Source: an uncultured Chromatiaceae bacterium (GTDB lineage Bacteria; Pseudomonadota; Gammaproteobacteria; Enterobacterales; Alteromonadaceae). From it: 22,308 nt of DNA. The stretch covers positions 1 through 22,308 of the forward strand of contig CAMLSF010000053.1 of the NCBI GenBank assembly GCA_946482615.1. Direction: 5' to 3'. Each line of letters starts with the position of its first letter. The stretch's first letter is position 1. Positions 8,072-16,017 of the stretch are shown piece by piece. A model generated the notes under the pieces. That model was not told the DNA's origin and did not search any database. It saw only the letters and a list, made by a program, of their open reading frames with translations. A program made the position numbers and the translations under genes.

Positions 8072-9880
8072 ATGTGGTTAAGTCAGATAGTCCGGAAGAA
8101 GCGCCACTGGCAGCAACTCTTGAGCCTGCTGGTGTTAGTTCTGGTCAATGTCAGTTTTTATAGCATTGGTCAATGGCAATTAGAGCAACGTCAGTTGCAG
8201 TGGCAGCAATGGCTGGAATTACAACCTTTGCAGCAACAGTCCTGGTTGAGCAGCAGGCAGGGGCAGTTGCAGCTGGAGTTGACTCCCCCAGTCGATGCTG
8301 CGGACTTTGTCGCTTTAGATGGCTCAAATCCGGTATTGCATTTAGCACCTGAACTGGTACAGAGCTGGACCGCTCTGGATTATCTGTTGCTGAATCTTCC
8401 TTTTGTGATCTGGTGTGCGTGGTTAGTCTGGATCCGGCCTTATCAACAACAATTCCGGCAGGAGTTGCAGCAATTGGAGCAGCAAACACAGTTGTTGCTT
8501 ACCCATCTGGAATTACCCTTTCATCAGGAAACCAATCCCGTCACTCAGTTACAACGGGTTTTGCTGAAGCTACAAAACTGGCAAAAACGCGACAGTGAAA
8601 TCCGCCAACTGGTGCGGGTGCAAGGCCTGGTCGATCATGAGCTGGCGATAGGCAACAGAGTATTTTTTGAAAGTCGCCTTAATCATTATTTAACTGAGAC
8701 TGCGGAAGTAACCTCTGGTGCCGTATTTTTAGTGCAGTTGTCTCACCCTGAAATTCATTTATCCAATCTGATTAAACTACAACGTTTAAGAGGTTGTGTG
8801 GAGTTAATAGCTGAGCTGGTCTCAGGTTGGCCTGAAGCTGTGATGGCACGACTGGCCGAAAATGATTTGGCCTTGCTGATCCCAGGATTGAACGGGAAAG
8901 AAGCGGAACAACTTGGGGATCGTCTGGCTCAGGTGCTGAGTCAGGCAAACTTTTTTGCTGAATGTCAGGATTTTGATTTAGTCCATATAGGTTTTGTGTT
9001 GTACCAGCAAGGACAGACCTCTTATCAACTGATGGCTGAAGCTGATATGGCATTAAAAACAGCTCAGTTACAGGGACCTAATGCTGCTTACGGTTTTAAC
9101 GATCCGCAAAAACCTAAGATTAAAGGTTCAGTCTGGTGGCGAACTGAGTTGCATAATGCGTTAAAAGAAAACAGGTTCTTATTGAGCTTTCAACCTGTGT
9201 TTTCCTGGCAGGACAACGACGTATTGCAACACGAAGTGCTGGTCAGGCTGGCCAGTAGTGACGGTGAAAAATTAGCTGCGGCCTTGTTTTTACCTATGGC
9301 CGCCAACTGTGGTTTAGTGGGAGCTATTGACCAATATGTGCTGCTCAAAGTGGCCAAACTGACCGAAACTGAAGCGCTGGAGCACTGTCGTTGCAGTGTG
9401 AACTTAAATACTCAGTCTTTGCTGGATGAGGGCTGGTGGCATTGGCTGGAATCACAGATCAGCAATGGCAACATAGTGACAGCAGATCTGGCATTGGAAT
9501 TTCACGAACATCATTTAATTAAGCACTATAAAAATCTGAAACCTAAGTTGCTGCAATTGCAGCAGTTGGGTTTTGAGTTGATCGTCGATCACGTGGGACT
9601 GAGTCTGGATGCCACCCCTTATACAGATGAGTTACCCATCAGAATGTTAAAGATTCACCCTGCCGTAGTGCGGGGCATCGATCATCAACTTGAGCAACAG
9701 TTATTTATCCGGGGTTTATTGGCTTCCTGTGTTGGTAAAGATATTAAAGTGATAGCCACTGGGGTTGAGCAGGATCCCGAATGGCAATGCCTGAAGAAAT
9801 TAGGGGTGACAGGAGCCCAGGGCTATTACTTCAGTCAGCCATTGGCGCGGATTATTGCTCAGAATCAACTGTCGGGTTAA
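8072..9880 (+). CDS. mshH: MshH/CsrD-like protein with degenerate GGDEF and EAL domains
   Basis: A 602-residue inner-membrane protein homologous in layout to CsrD, which in E. coli promotes RNase E-dependent decay of the CsrB/CsrC small RNAs, and to MshH beside Vibrio MSHA loci. Hydrophobic segments lie near residues 13-36 and 105-125, with a Gln-rich periplasmic loop between, then a coiled region. The GGDEF site reads A262-E-N-D-L266 in ARLAENDLALLIP, so cyclase activity is not expected. The EAL site reads E388-V-L, and the usual DDFG and KID sites read D506-H-V-G and KIH, so phosphodiesterase activity is also unlikely. LEFHEHHL retains the second conserved Glu pattern. Degeneracy at these sites is typical of CsrD. 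Its last 29 bases overlap the converging desulfhydrase-like gene. Involvement in Csr control of pili is inference. Confidence 0.87.
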   Translation: MWLSQIVRKKRHWQQLLSLLVLVLVNVSFYSIGQWQLEQRQLQWQQWLELQPLQQQSWLSSRQGQLQLELTPPVDAADFVALDGSNPVLHLAPELVQSWTALDYLLLNLPFVIWCAWLVWIRPYQQQFRQELQQLEQQTQLLLTHLELPFHQETNPVTQLQRVLLKLQNWQKRDSEIRQLVRVQGLVDHELAIGNRVFFESRLNHYLTETAEVTSGAVFLVQLSHPEIHLSNLIKLQRLRGCVELIAELVSGWPEAVMARLAENDLALLIPGLNGKEAEQLGDRLAQVLSQANFFAECQDFDLVHIGFVLYQQGQTSYQLMAEADMALKTAQLQGPNAAYGFNDPQKPKIKGSVWWRTELHNALKENRFLLSFQPVFSWQDNDVLQHEVLVRLASSDGEKLAAALFLPMAANCGLVGAIDQYVLLKVAKLTETEALEHCRCSVNLNTQSLLDEGWWHWLESQISNGNIVTADLALEFHEHHLIKHYKNLKPKLLQLQQLGFELIVDHVGLSLDATPYTDELPIRMLKIHPAVVRGIDHQLEQQLFIRGLLASCVGKDIKVIATGVEQDPEWQCLKKLGVTGAQGYYFSQPLARIIAQNQLSG

Positions 9881-10802
9881 AGTCTGTTTTCACTGAGTTC
9901 AGTGGCGGAATAAGTCCTTTGTATGCCAGGCCTTTTAAAGCCTGCAGGCCGCCAGTATGAAAAAAACTGAGGCGGCTGCCTGTGGGAATGTCGCCGCTTT
10001 TGATTAACTCAAACAAACTGTACAAGGCTTTACCAGTATAAACAGGTTCCAGTTGCAGTCCCTGATCGGCAAAAGACTGGCAAAACTGCCAGAGCTTCTG
10101 GTCAAAACGACCATAACGAGGCTGATGCAAGGCCTGCACTAAACGCCATTCTGGCCAGGTACGATCGGCTGGCAAAAACTGTCTGATTTTGTCCGGCAAA
10201 CTCTGATCTTTGACTACGGCTATACCTAACACTGCAGTGTTTTGTGCTCCATGGATCAGGCCAGCTATGGTTCCGCCGCTGCCCACAGCACAAATCAGCA
10301 AAGAAGCAGGACCAGCAGGAGTAGTGCACATATCCAGCTCGCTAATGCCCCGTACTGCAGCTTCGCAGGTGCCACCTTCCGGAATCAGCAGATAACCTGG
10401 GTACTGAGCCTGAAGTTGCTGCACTGTATCAGGCTGATGACGCTGCTGATAATACGCTCTGCTGACGGAAATGAGTTGCATGCCATAAGACTGACATAGA
10501 GCCAGAGTAGGATTATTTGGATCGGCATCTTCGCCCCGCACTATACCCACACTTTTCAGGTTGTTTTCGGCGGCGGCAGCTGCTGTAGCGACCAGATGAT
10601 TGGAAAAAGCCCCGCCAAAGGTTAACAATCCCTGATATTTTTGTTGCAGTGCCAGCTCCAGCTGGTATTTTAGCTTCAGTAACTTATTGCCCGAGATATC
10701 GGGGTTGTGACCTGATACATAACGTACCCAAAGCTCGGTCTGACGAGCTGTTAAAACAGGATGTTCTAGCTTTTGCCACTGCAAATAAGGGGTTAGTTTC
10801 AT
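9852..10802 (-). CDS. D-cysteine desulfhydrase-like PLP enzyme
   Basis: A 316-residue cytoplasmic enzyme of the ACC deaminase/D-cysteine desulfhydrase group (fold type II PLP enzymes). The PLP-binding Lys is Lys40 in ISGNKLLKLKYQL. FGGAFSNHLVATAAAA, LIPEGGTCEAAVRG and CAVGSGGTIAGL are the substrate- and phosphate-binding blocks. True ACC deaminases carry Glu and Leu at two discriminating positions (YEGK and HLGG). Here these are Thr256 in VYTGKA and Thr283 in FHTGGLQAL, which favours a D-cysteine desulfhydrase or related D-amino acid activity, yielding pyruvate, sulfide and ammonia. The ATG at 10802 lacks a clear ribosome binding site. It lies between mshH and mshI on the opposite strand and shares a 104-base divergent region with mshI. 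Confidence 0.85.
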   Translation of the reverse strand: MKLTPYLQWQKLEHPVLTARQTELWVRYVSGHNPDISGNKLLKLKYQLELALQQKYQGLLTFGGAFSNHLVATAAAAAENNLKSVGIVRGEDADPNNPTLALCQSYGMQLISVSRAYYQQRHQPDTVQQLQAQYPGYLLIPEGGTCEAAVRGISELDMCTTPAGPASLLICAVGSGGTIAGLIHGAQNTAVLGIAVVKDQSLPDKIRQFLPADRTWPEWRLVQALHQPRYGRFDQKLWQFCQSFADQGLQLEPVYTGKALYSLFELIKSGDIPTGSRLSFFHTGGLQALKGLAYKGLIPPLNSVKTDFNPTVDSEQ

Positions 10803-10906
10803 AGTATGATATAAATACGGAACAAATTTTTTATCATTTTTATCGTTTCTGTGTTAGTTTAGCGTTACAATAATAGAAGAAAGCACTGTAGGTAGTATTT
10901 GCCGTT
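10803..10906. promoter_or_regulatory. Divergent promoter region, mshI operon and desulfhydrase-like gene
   Basis: This AT-rich stretch separates two divergent genes, so it should drive both. On the + strand TACAAT at 10866-10871 is a good -10 candidate for the mshI operon, 36 bases before the ATG, but no convincing -35 lies 16-18 bases before it, which would fit activator dependence. GTAGGTAG at 10888-10895 is the nearest purine-rich stretch to the mshI start but is farther than usual. On the - strand only weak AT-rich matches were seen. Confidence 0.4.
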
Positions 10907-11869
10907 ATGTTAACAAAGCTATTGGCGCACTTAAAAATCACAAAAAAACCAGGCAATGTGTTTGCTGGGGTTCATCTGTCTGCCAATAGTTTAAAGGTTG
11001 TTGTTGTCACAGAGCAATCAGCAACTGAACCCCGGGTGGAACACATGTTCCAGGAACAATTTAGTTCTGCCGCACAATTGTCTGCAGCCTTTAAAGCAGT
11101 GGCAGCAAAATTACCCACGGATTGCCAGTGCACTTTAGTGATCCCGCCTGAGCGTTATATGGTGTTGCAGATTGATAAACCTGCAGTACCTGATGAAGAA
11201 ATCTCATTAGCTTTGCCTTGGACCATCAAAGATCTGGTGACCTTGCCTGATGATGACATGGTGCTGGATTATCTGGATTTGCCGTTGCAAAACCAATTGC
11301 AGGGCGTAAAAGTGAATGTGGTGGTCAGTTCTAAAAGCTGGTTGGCTGACATAGTGGCTTTGTTTACACAAAATAAGCTGCAATTAGTCGGGATCCAGCC
11401 GGAAGAGTGGTTGGCGCGAAACTTATTGCCAGCCAAAAATCAGGCACTGATGCTGGTCTCTCATCAGAGTGGGCAGGATTTAGCTGTGCAAATTTTACAG
11501 CAGGGTCATCTTTGTTTCTCCCGGCGTTTGCGCGGTTTTAATCGGCTGGACCAATACAGCCTGGATGAACTACAGCAGGGTGTGTTTGATAATTTGTTGC
11601 TGGAATTACAGCGTTCTATTGATTATTTCGAAGGCCAGCTAAAGCAGGCCCCGGTAAAAGAAATCGCCTTGTTACTGGCCAGTAGTAATCAGAGTGGTGT
11701 GGTGCAACTGTTTGTGCAAAATGGATTCTCTCAGGTCTTTGCAGTGTCCGCCAAAGATGTTGGTGTGCAGATGTCAGCAGAGCAATTTAGCCTCTATTGG
11801 TTAGCCTTAGCTGGAGCTATTGAGCCATTGTGCGCACAACGGGAGGTGAACCTTGAAGCTGCGGGTTAA
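10907..11869 (+). CDS. mshI: MSHA biogenesis protein MshI (PilM-like)
   Basis: A 320-residue cytoplasmic protein of the actin-like PilM type, which links the pilus motor to the inner-membrane alignment complex. The N-terminal VFAGVHLSANSLKVVVV resembles the first phosphate-binding strand-turn of the actin fold. ALPWTIKDLV and LLELQRSIDYFEGQ are typical of MshI/PilM-like proteins. The identification rests on this together with its place as first gene of the msh biogenesis run. It ends inside the next gene with a 17-base overlap. The start has no close ribosome binding site, but the N-terminus fits. Confidence 0.85.
   Translation: MLTKLLAHLKITKKPGNVFAGVHLSANSLKVVVVTEQSATEPRVEHMFQEQFSSAAQLSAAFKAVAAKLPTDCQCTLVIPPERYMVLQIDKPAVPDEEISLALPWTIKDLVTLPDDDMVLDYLDLPLQNQLQGVKVNVVVSSKSWLADIVALFTQNKLQLVGIQPEEWLARNLLPAKNQALMLVSHQSGQDLAVQILQQGHLCFSRRLRGFNRLDQYSLDELQQGVFDNLLLELQRSIDYFEGQLKQAPVKEIALLLASSNQSGVVQLFVQNGFSQVFAVSAKDVGVQMSAEQFSLYWLALAGAIEPLCAQREVNLEAAG
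11842..11846 (+). promoter_or_regulatory. Strong ribosome binding site before a TTG start
   Basis: GGAGG, inside the 3' end of mshI, lies six bases before the TTG at 11853. No in-frame ATG begins at a sensible place nearby, so this site decides a non-ATG start for the PilN-like gene. Confidence 0.75.
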
Positions 11870-12467
11870 CCTTTATGTGCAGGCATTACAGCCCGTCAAA
11901 GAAAAAATCAGCTTAAAGCTGTTGGTTGGCAGTACGTCGGGGTTGTGTGCTGTGTTGCTGACGGCCGGCCTTTTGATGAACGCCCAGGCTGGTTCGAAAC
12001 AATCTGAGCTTGTGGCTTTGCAAGAGCAACTGAAAAGTCAGGAACAGCAGTTAAAACAACTTCAGGACACGCTAGGTAATCGCCAGCCTTCTCCGGCTTT
12101 GGTGAAACAGCGCACCGAGCTAAACCAGACCATAGCGCAAAAACAAAAGCTGCTGCAGTTTGTGCAAGGTGAGCAATTAAAAACCTCAGTGCAGTATTCT
12201 CCGGTGTTTCAGTATCTGGCCAGTATAGATCCACAAGGCTTTTGGTTGGGCAGTTTCAGTTTAAATGCCCACAGTAGCCAATTTAGTGGTTATGTCACTG
12301 AACCTGAGTTATTACCCAAATGGCTTAATAAATTAGGTGGCACTGAATTTTTTAAAGGTCACACCTTTTCTCAGTTTGAAATCAAGCAAATGGAAAACAC
12401 AGAAGCTTTAGCCTTTAAAGTGACATCCTCTGCGGCGAATGCTGCGACTGCGGAGGCCAAACCATGA
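11853..12467 (+). CDS. MSHA biogenesis PilN-like protein (often called MshI2)
   Basis: A 204-residue bitopic inner-membrane protein. The N-terminus MKLRVNLYVQALQP resembles the short cytoplasmic PilN peptide that binds PilM. A transmembrane segment follows (about residues 23-43), then a Gln/Leu-rich coiled coil (about 50-100) and a small alpha/beta periplasmic domain. This is the PilN layout and the gene sits between PilM-like and PilO-like genes. In different annotations it is called MshI2 or treated as part of mshI, so I leave the symbol empty. The start is TTG behind a strong GGAGG. It overlaps mshI by 17 bases and the next gene by 4 (ATGA), suggesting tight translational coupling. Confidence 0.82.
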   Translation: MKLRVNLYVQALQPVKEKISLKLLVGSTSGLCAVLLTAGLLMNAQAGSKQSELVALQEQLKSQEQQLKQLQDTLGNRQPSPALVKQRTELNQTIAQKQKLLQFVQGEQLKTSVQYSPVFQYLASIDPQGFWLGSFSLNAHSSQFSGYVTEPELLPKWLNKLGGTEFFKGHTFSQFEIKQMENTEALAFKVTSSAANAATAEAKP

Positions 12468-13114
12468 ATGCATGGCAACAGCTGTCCGAACGTTTCAGTG
12501 CGCTGAAAGAAAGAGAAAAGTACACAGCTTTTATTGGTGCATTACTGTTATCTTTGTGGCTATTTATGCTACAGATTTTAGTACCTGCTTTTGAAGAGTT
12601 GAGGAAAGTGGAGCAACAGATCACCAGTACCAGTCTAACCATACAACAGCACAGTAATACCCTAACGGCGTTGCAGCAACAGGCCGGGGTTGATATCGAT
12701 GCGGGCTATCAAACAGAGCTGGAAAGCCTGAAACAGCAGGAGCAGGAACTGCAGCAACAGATTTCTAAACTGACCAGCTACTTCATAGGTTCAGAGCGCA
12801 TGGCATCTGTACTGCAAGATGTGTTAAAAAGTAGCAATAATGTAAAAATGAAATCAGTGATTGCCAACCCGCCTGTGCCATTAACCTTCTCTGAGCAGGG
12901 AACTGATAATAAAGCTGTTATTTATCAACACTCGACAGTAGTGGTTTTGACAGGCAGCTATTTTGCATTAACAGCTGTACTGGAACGTCTTGACGCTTTG
13001 CCCTGGTCTTTAGGCTGGCAAAGTATTGACTATAAGGTCACTGAATACCCTGATGCAGAACTGACTTTGCATTTACTGACTGTGAGCGATAATGAAAGTT
13101 ATATTAAGTTGTAG
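12464..13114 (+). CDS. mshJ: MSHA biogenesis protein MshJ (PilO-like)
   Basis: A 216-residue bitopic inner-membrane protein with a short basic/acidic cytoplasmic N-terminus, one membrane helix (about residues 20-39), a long Gln-rich coiled coil (about 48-105) and a periplasmic alpha/beta domain. This is the layout of PilO, the partner of the PilN-like protein in the alignment complex. Its position between the PilN-like and PilP-like genes supports the name more than any single motif. It starts in an ATGA overlap with the upstream gene and overlaps mshK by 23 bases. Confidence 0.83.
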   Translation: MNAWQQLSERFSALKEREKYTAFIGALLLSLWLFMLQILVPAFEELRKVEQQITSTSLTIQQHSNTLTALQQQAGVDIDAGYQTELESLKQQEQELQQQISKLTSYFIGSERMASVLQDVLKSSNNVKMKSVIANPPVPLTFSEQGTDNKAVIYQHSTVVVLTGSYFALTAVLERLDALPWSLGWQSIDYKVTEYPDAELTLHLLTVSDNESYIKL

Positions 13115-13421
13115 CTTGTACCTGGTTCTGAGTCTTGCTGTGCAGGCATCTTCAGATCCAACAAAACCTGATGTGGCAATGGCTGTGCCTGTGACTGTGG
13201 GCATAGATACAGTTCAGGCAGACCCCGGAGCTCAATTTAAACTGGGCCTGATTAAAAATGTACGGGGGCAATACAGCGCCTTGATCAATGGCCAGTCAGT
13301 AAAACAGGGTGATGATATTGATGGTTACAGAGTGCTGAGCATTAACCAGAAACAGGTAGAGTTGCAGCGAGCCAATGAGCGTTTAACCTTAAGTTTGTTT
13401 AAAGCGATGAAAACTCAATGA
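13092..13421 (+). CDS. mshK: MSHA biogenesis protein MshK (PilP-like)
   Basis: A 109-residue exported protein. A cleavable-looking signal (about residues 1-19) precedes SDPTKPD, the DPTxP block seen at the mature N-terminus of MshK and PilP-related proteins. The rest, LGLIKNVRGQYSALINGQSVKQGDDIDGYRVLSI, fits the small beta-domain of PilP/GspC homology regions that contacts the secretin. The length is usual for MshK. There is no lipobox, unlike PilP itself. It overlaps mshJ by 23 bases and mshL by 4 (ATGA). Confidence 0.85.
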   Translation: MKVILSCSLYLVLSLAVQASSDPTKPDVAMAVPVTVGIDTVQADPGAQFKLGLIKNVRGQYSALINGQSVKQGDDIDGYRVLSINQKQVELQRANERLTLSLFKAMKTQ

Positions 13422-15103
13422 ATTATTTTAAGAAAAACTATTTCACATTAGCTTTCATCAGCTTAAGTTTAGCTGCTTGTCAAGGATTGCAGGAAACTAA
13501 GGTACCGCAGCAGGCACAAGCCGCTTTAGCTGAATCACAAAAACAACCTAAAGCTGCGGCTCCTGTTGTGCCAGACAGTGTCACTCAGGATTTATTAGCG
13601 CTGGCTTCTCCTATGCAACAAGGCCAGTCCATTCAGCCCAGGTTTAATGTGGCTGCTGCTAATGTTGATGTGGCAGATTTTTTTACCTCTTTGGTGGCTG
13701 ATACAGACTACAGTGTGGCTATTCACCCGGCAGTGTCGGGCCAGATCACGCTGGATTTAAAACAAGTGACCTTAAATGAGGCTTTTGCCGTTATTGAACA
13801 GTTGTACGGTTATCATATTCAGCAGGTTGGCTCTATCTACAAAGTGATGCCCGGTGGTTTGCGTACTGAAACTATTCCGGTGAATTATTTATTGATGCAA
13901 CGTTCAGGCAGTTCGTCTATTTCTGTCACTGCTGGTGGTATTTCCTCGTCGCAAAATGGTAACAATAACAGTAATTCCAATAACCAAAACAATAACCAGA
14001 ATAACAACAACCAGAACAACACGAATCAAAATGGCTACAACCAGAACGGGCAGGGCGGACAAGGCAACGGCAGTTCAGTACAAAGTTCCAGTGAAACAGA
14101 TTTCTGGAAAGACTTAAAAGAAGCTATTACAGGGGTGATGGGCTCTGGCCCTGATAGAGCTGTCGTAGTGAGTCCACAAGCGGGTTTAGTCACTGTCCGC
14201 GGCTTACCTGCTGAAATAGAAGCTGTTCGGGCCTATTTAGGCCAGACCGAAGCCAGTTTGCAGCGTCAGGTGATACTGGAAGTAAAAATCATTGAAGTGA
14301 CCTTAAATGATGATTACCAGCAAGGTATTAACTGGAGTCAGATTGCAGGCACTATAGGTTCTACCGATATCAACTTCAGCAATAATAGTTTTACTTTGGG
14401 TAATAATATTACCGCTCAGATCGGCGGCTTAGGCAGTATAGGTTTTGAGGGCGATGATTTTAGTGGCGTGATTAACCTGCTGGAAACTCAGGGCAATGCC
14501 CAGGTGCTGTCCAGCCCCCGTGTCACCGCTATTAATAACCAAAAAGCCGTGATTAAAGTAGGTTCTGATGAATATTATGTCACAGGGGTCAGCAGCAGCT
14601 CGAACCTGACTGACACCACAGGCACAGGGACAGGCATTACCAGAGATGTGCCAATACCTGAGCTGGAACCTTTTTTCTCAGGTATTGCTTTGGATGTGAC
14701 GCCCCAGATCAACGTGGATGGTGATGTGATTTTACATGTGCATCCTTCAGTGTCTGAAACCACAGAATTGAGCAAGTCGATCAACTTAGGGGGCACCAGC
14801 GCTTATACCCTGCCTTCGGCTCAAACCAATATCCGTGAATCCGATACTATTATTAAAGCCCGTAATGGTGAAATTGTAGTGATAGGGGGGTTAATGCAAT
14901 CCACGATCAGCGACAATGAATCTAAAGTACCAGTGTTGGGATCCGTGCCATTGGTGGGCAAATTGTTTACGAATATCAGTAAAGTAGAGCGGAAAAAAGA
15001 ACTGATTATCCTGATCAAGCCTACAGTATCGTCCGGCAGCGCTATGCAGCAACAACTGAAACAGTCTGCCGATTTGATTGATCAATGGTATCCGAAGAAC
15101 TGA
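13418..15103 (+). CDS. mshL: MSHA outer-membrane secretin MshL
   Basis: A 561-residue secretin that forms the outer-membrane pore for the pilus. The signal ends in a lipobox LAAC with Cys21 as the lipidated residue. An N0/STN-like domain (FNVAAANVDVADFF to YKVMPGG) is followed by a 40-residue Asn/Gln/Gly linker (179-218), an N1-type domain (VVVSPQAGLVTVRGLPAE) and the secretin core from about residue 285. The secretin signature VPVLGSVPLVGKLFTN and the closing KKELIILIKPTV strand are clear. The overall length matches V. cholerae MshL (about 560). The start overlaps mshK in ATGA, and mshM begins two bases after the stop. Confidence 0.93.
   Translation: MNYFKKNYFTLAFISLSLAACQGLQETKVPQQAQAALAESQKQPKAAAPVVPDSVTQDLLALASPMQQGQSIQPRFNVAAANVDVADFFTSLVADTDYSVAIHPAVSGQITLDLKQVTLNEAFAVIEQLYGYHIQQVGSIYKVMPGGLRTETIPVNYLLMQRSGSSSISVTAGGISSSQNGNNNSNSNNQNNNQNNNNQNNTNQNGYNQNGQGGQGNGSSVQSSSETDFWKDLKEAITGVMGSGPDRAVVVSPQAGLVTVRGLPAEIEAVRAYLGQTEASLQRQVILEVKIIEVTLNDDYQQGINWSQIAGTIGSTDINFSNNSFTLGNNITAQIGGLGSIGFEGDDFSGVINLLETQGNAQVLSSPRVTAINNQKAVIKVGSDEYYVTGVSSSSNLTDTTGTGTGITRDVPIPELEPFFSGIALDVTPQINVDGDVILHVHPSVSETTELSKSINLGGTSAYTLPSAQTNIRESDTIIKARNGEIVVIGGLMQSTISDNESKVPVLGSVPLVGKLFTNISKVERKKELIILIKPTVSSGSAMQQQLKQSADLIDQWYPKN
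13952..14071 (+). repeat. Low-complexity Asn/Gln/Gly-coding tract inside mshL
   Basis: These 120 bases encode residues 179-218 of MshL, with 21 Asn, 8 Gln and 7 Gly among 40 residues. The DNA is made of imperfect AAC/AAT/CAG/CAA codon runs, such as repeated AACCAGAA, with both synonymous codons used. The tract may therefore be under protein-level constraint or may have arisen by slippage and then drifted. It lies in a predicted periplasmic loop between secretin N-domains. Confidence 0.9.
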
Positions 15104-15105
15104 TT

Positions 15106-16017
15106 ATGTTGTATTTACGCCACTTTGGTTTACAGCAGACCCCTTTCAGTTTGACTCCAAACACGGCGTTTTATGTCGATTTACCTCAGCATCATGAAGC
15201 CTTAGAAGTGCTGACCACAGCTTTAAATGTAGGTGAAGGCTTTATCAAGGTGACGGGGGAAGTGGGCACAGGCAAAACTATGCTGTGCCGCAAGCTGATG
15301 AATGAAGCAGCAGAAGATTGGGTGATTGCTTATATTCCTGACCCTTATTTGTCTCCGCTGGAATTGCGTTGGGCTTTTGCTACAGAGCTTGGATTAAAAC
15401 AGGCGGATACTATAGATAACCAGCAGTTAGTGCAGCTGTTGCAGCACCGCTTAGTGGCGTTGGCTGCAGAGGGCAAAAGAGTAGTGCTGATTATCGATGA
15501 AGCACAAGCTTTACCCGACGATACACTGGAAGCCCTGCGTTTATTGACCAACCTGGAAACTGAGCAGCGTAAACTGTTGCAGGTGGTACTGTTTGGTCAA
15601 CCAGAGCTGGATAAGCGTTTAGCCAGTTACAAATTTCGCCAATTGCGTCAACGCGTCAGTTTCTCTTATTTATTGCGGGGTATGACCTATTATGAGGTTC
15701 AGGCTTATGTCAGCACTCGTAGTGAGATAGCGGGAGTACGGCAACCGCTGTTTTCGCCCGGTGCATTAAAGGCCATCTGGAAATACAGCAGAGGGATCCC
15801 ACGGTTAGTGAATGTGTTAAGTCATAAAGGCCTGATGTTGGCCTTTGGCGAAAATAAGTTGCAGGTAGACACCAAACATTTACGTTATGCCGCAAAAGAT
15901 ACGGAAGATGTGCAAAACCATGGCTCGGCGTTAACTCCTGTGCTGCTTGGGGTCTTGGTCTCACTTGTGTTACTCACAGCTGCCGCGGCCTGGCATTTCC
16001 GGGAGTTGTGGTTATGA
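15106..16017 (+). CDS. mshM: MSHA biogenesis ATPase MshM (ExeA/GspA-like)
   Basis: A 303-residue AAA+ ATPase of the ExeA family. It begins MLYLRHFGLQQTPFSLTPNT, the family's standard N-terminus, so the ATG at 15106 is used and not an ATG at 15085 that adds seven residues inside mshL. Walker A is GEVGTGKT (51-58) and Walker B VVLIIDEAQ with Asp131-Glu132. QLRQRVSFSYLLRGMT is the usual arginine-rich sensor region. A membrane helix lies near the C-terminus (about 277-296). ExeA/GspA proteins help assemble secretins, so a role with MshL is inferred. It overlaps mshN in ATGA. Confidence 0.92.
   Translation: MLYLRHFGLQQTPFSLTPNTAFYVDLPQHHEALEVLTTALNVGEGFIKVTGEVGTGKTMLCRKLMNEAAEDWVIAYIPDPYLSPLELRWAFATELGLKQADTIDNQQLVQLLQHRLVALAAEGKRVVLIIDEAQALPDDTLEALRLLTNLETEQRKLLQVVLFGQPELDKRLASYKFRQLRQRVSFSYLLRGMTYYEVQAYVSTRSEIAGVRQPLFSPGALKAIWKYSRGIPRLVNVLSHKGLMLAFGENKLQVDTKHLRYAAKDTEDVQNHGSALTPVLLGVLVSLVLLTAAAAWHFRELWL

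Noticed and set aside
13935..14117. 60-residue + strand frame overlapping the mshL Asn/Gln tract
   Set aside because: It is a Thr/Ile/Arg-rich frame-shifted reading of the AAC/CAG repeats with no start signal.
15085..15105. Earlier ATG for mshM
   Set aside because: It lies inside mshL, adds seven residues not seen in the ExeA family and has no ribosome binding site; the ATG at 15106 gives the standard N-terminus.
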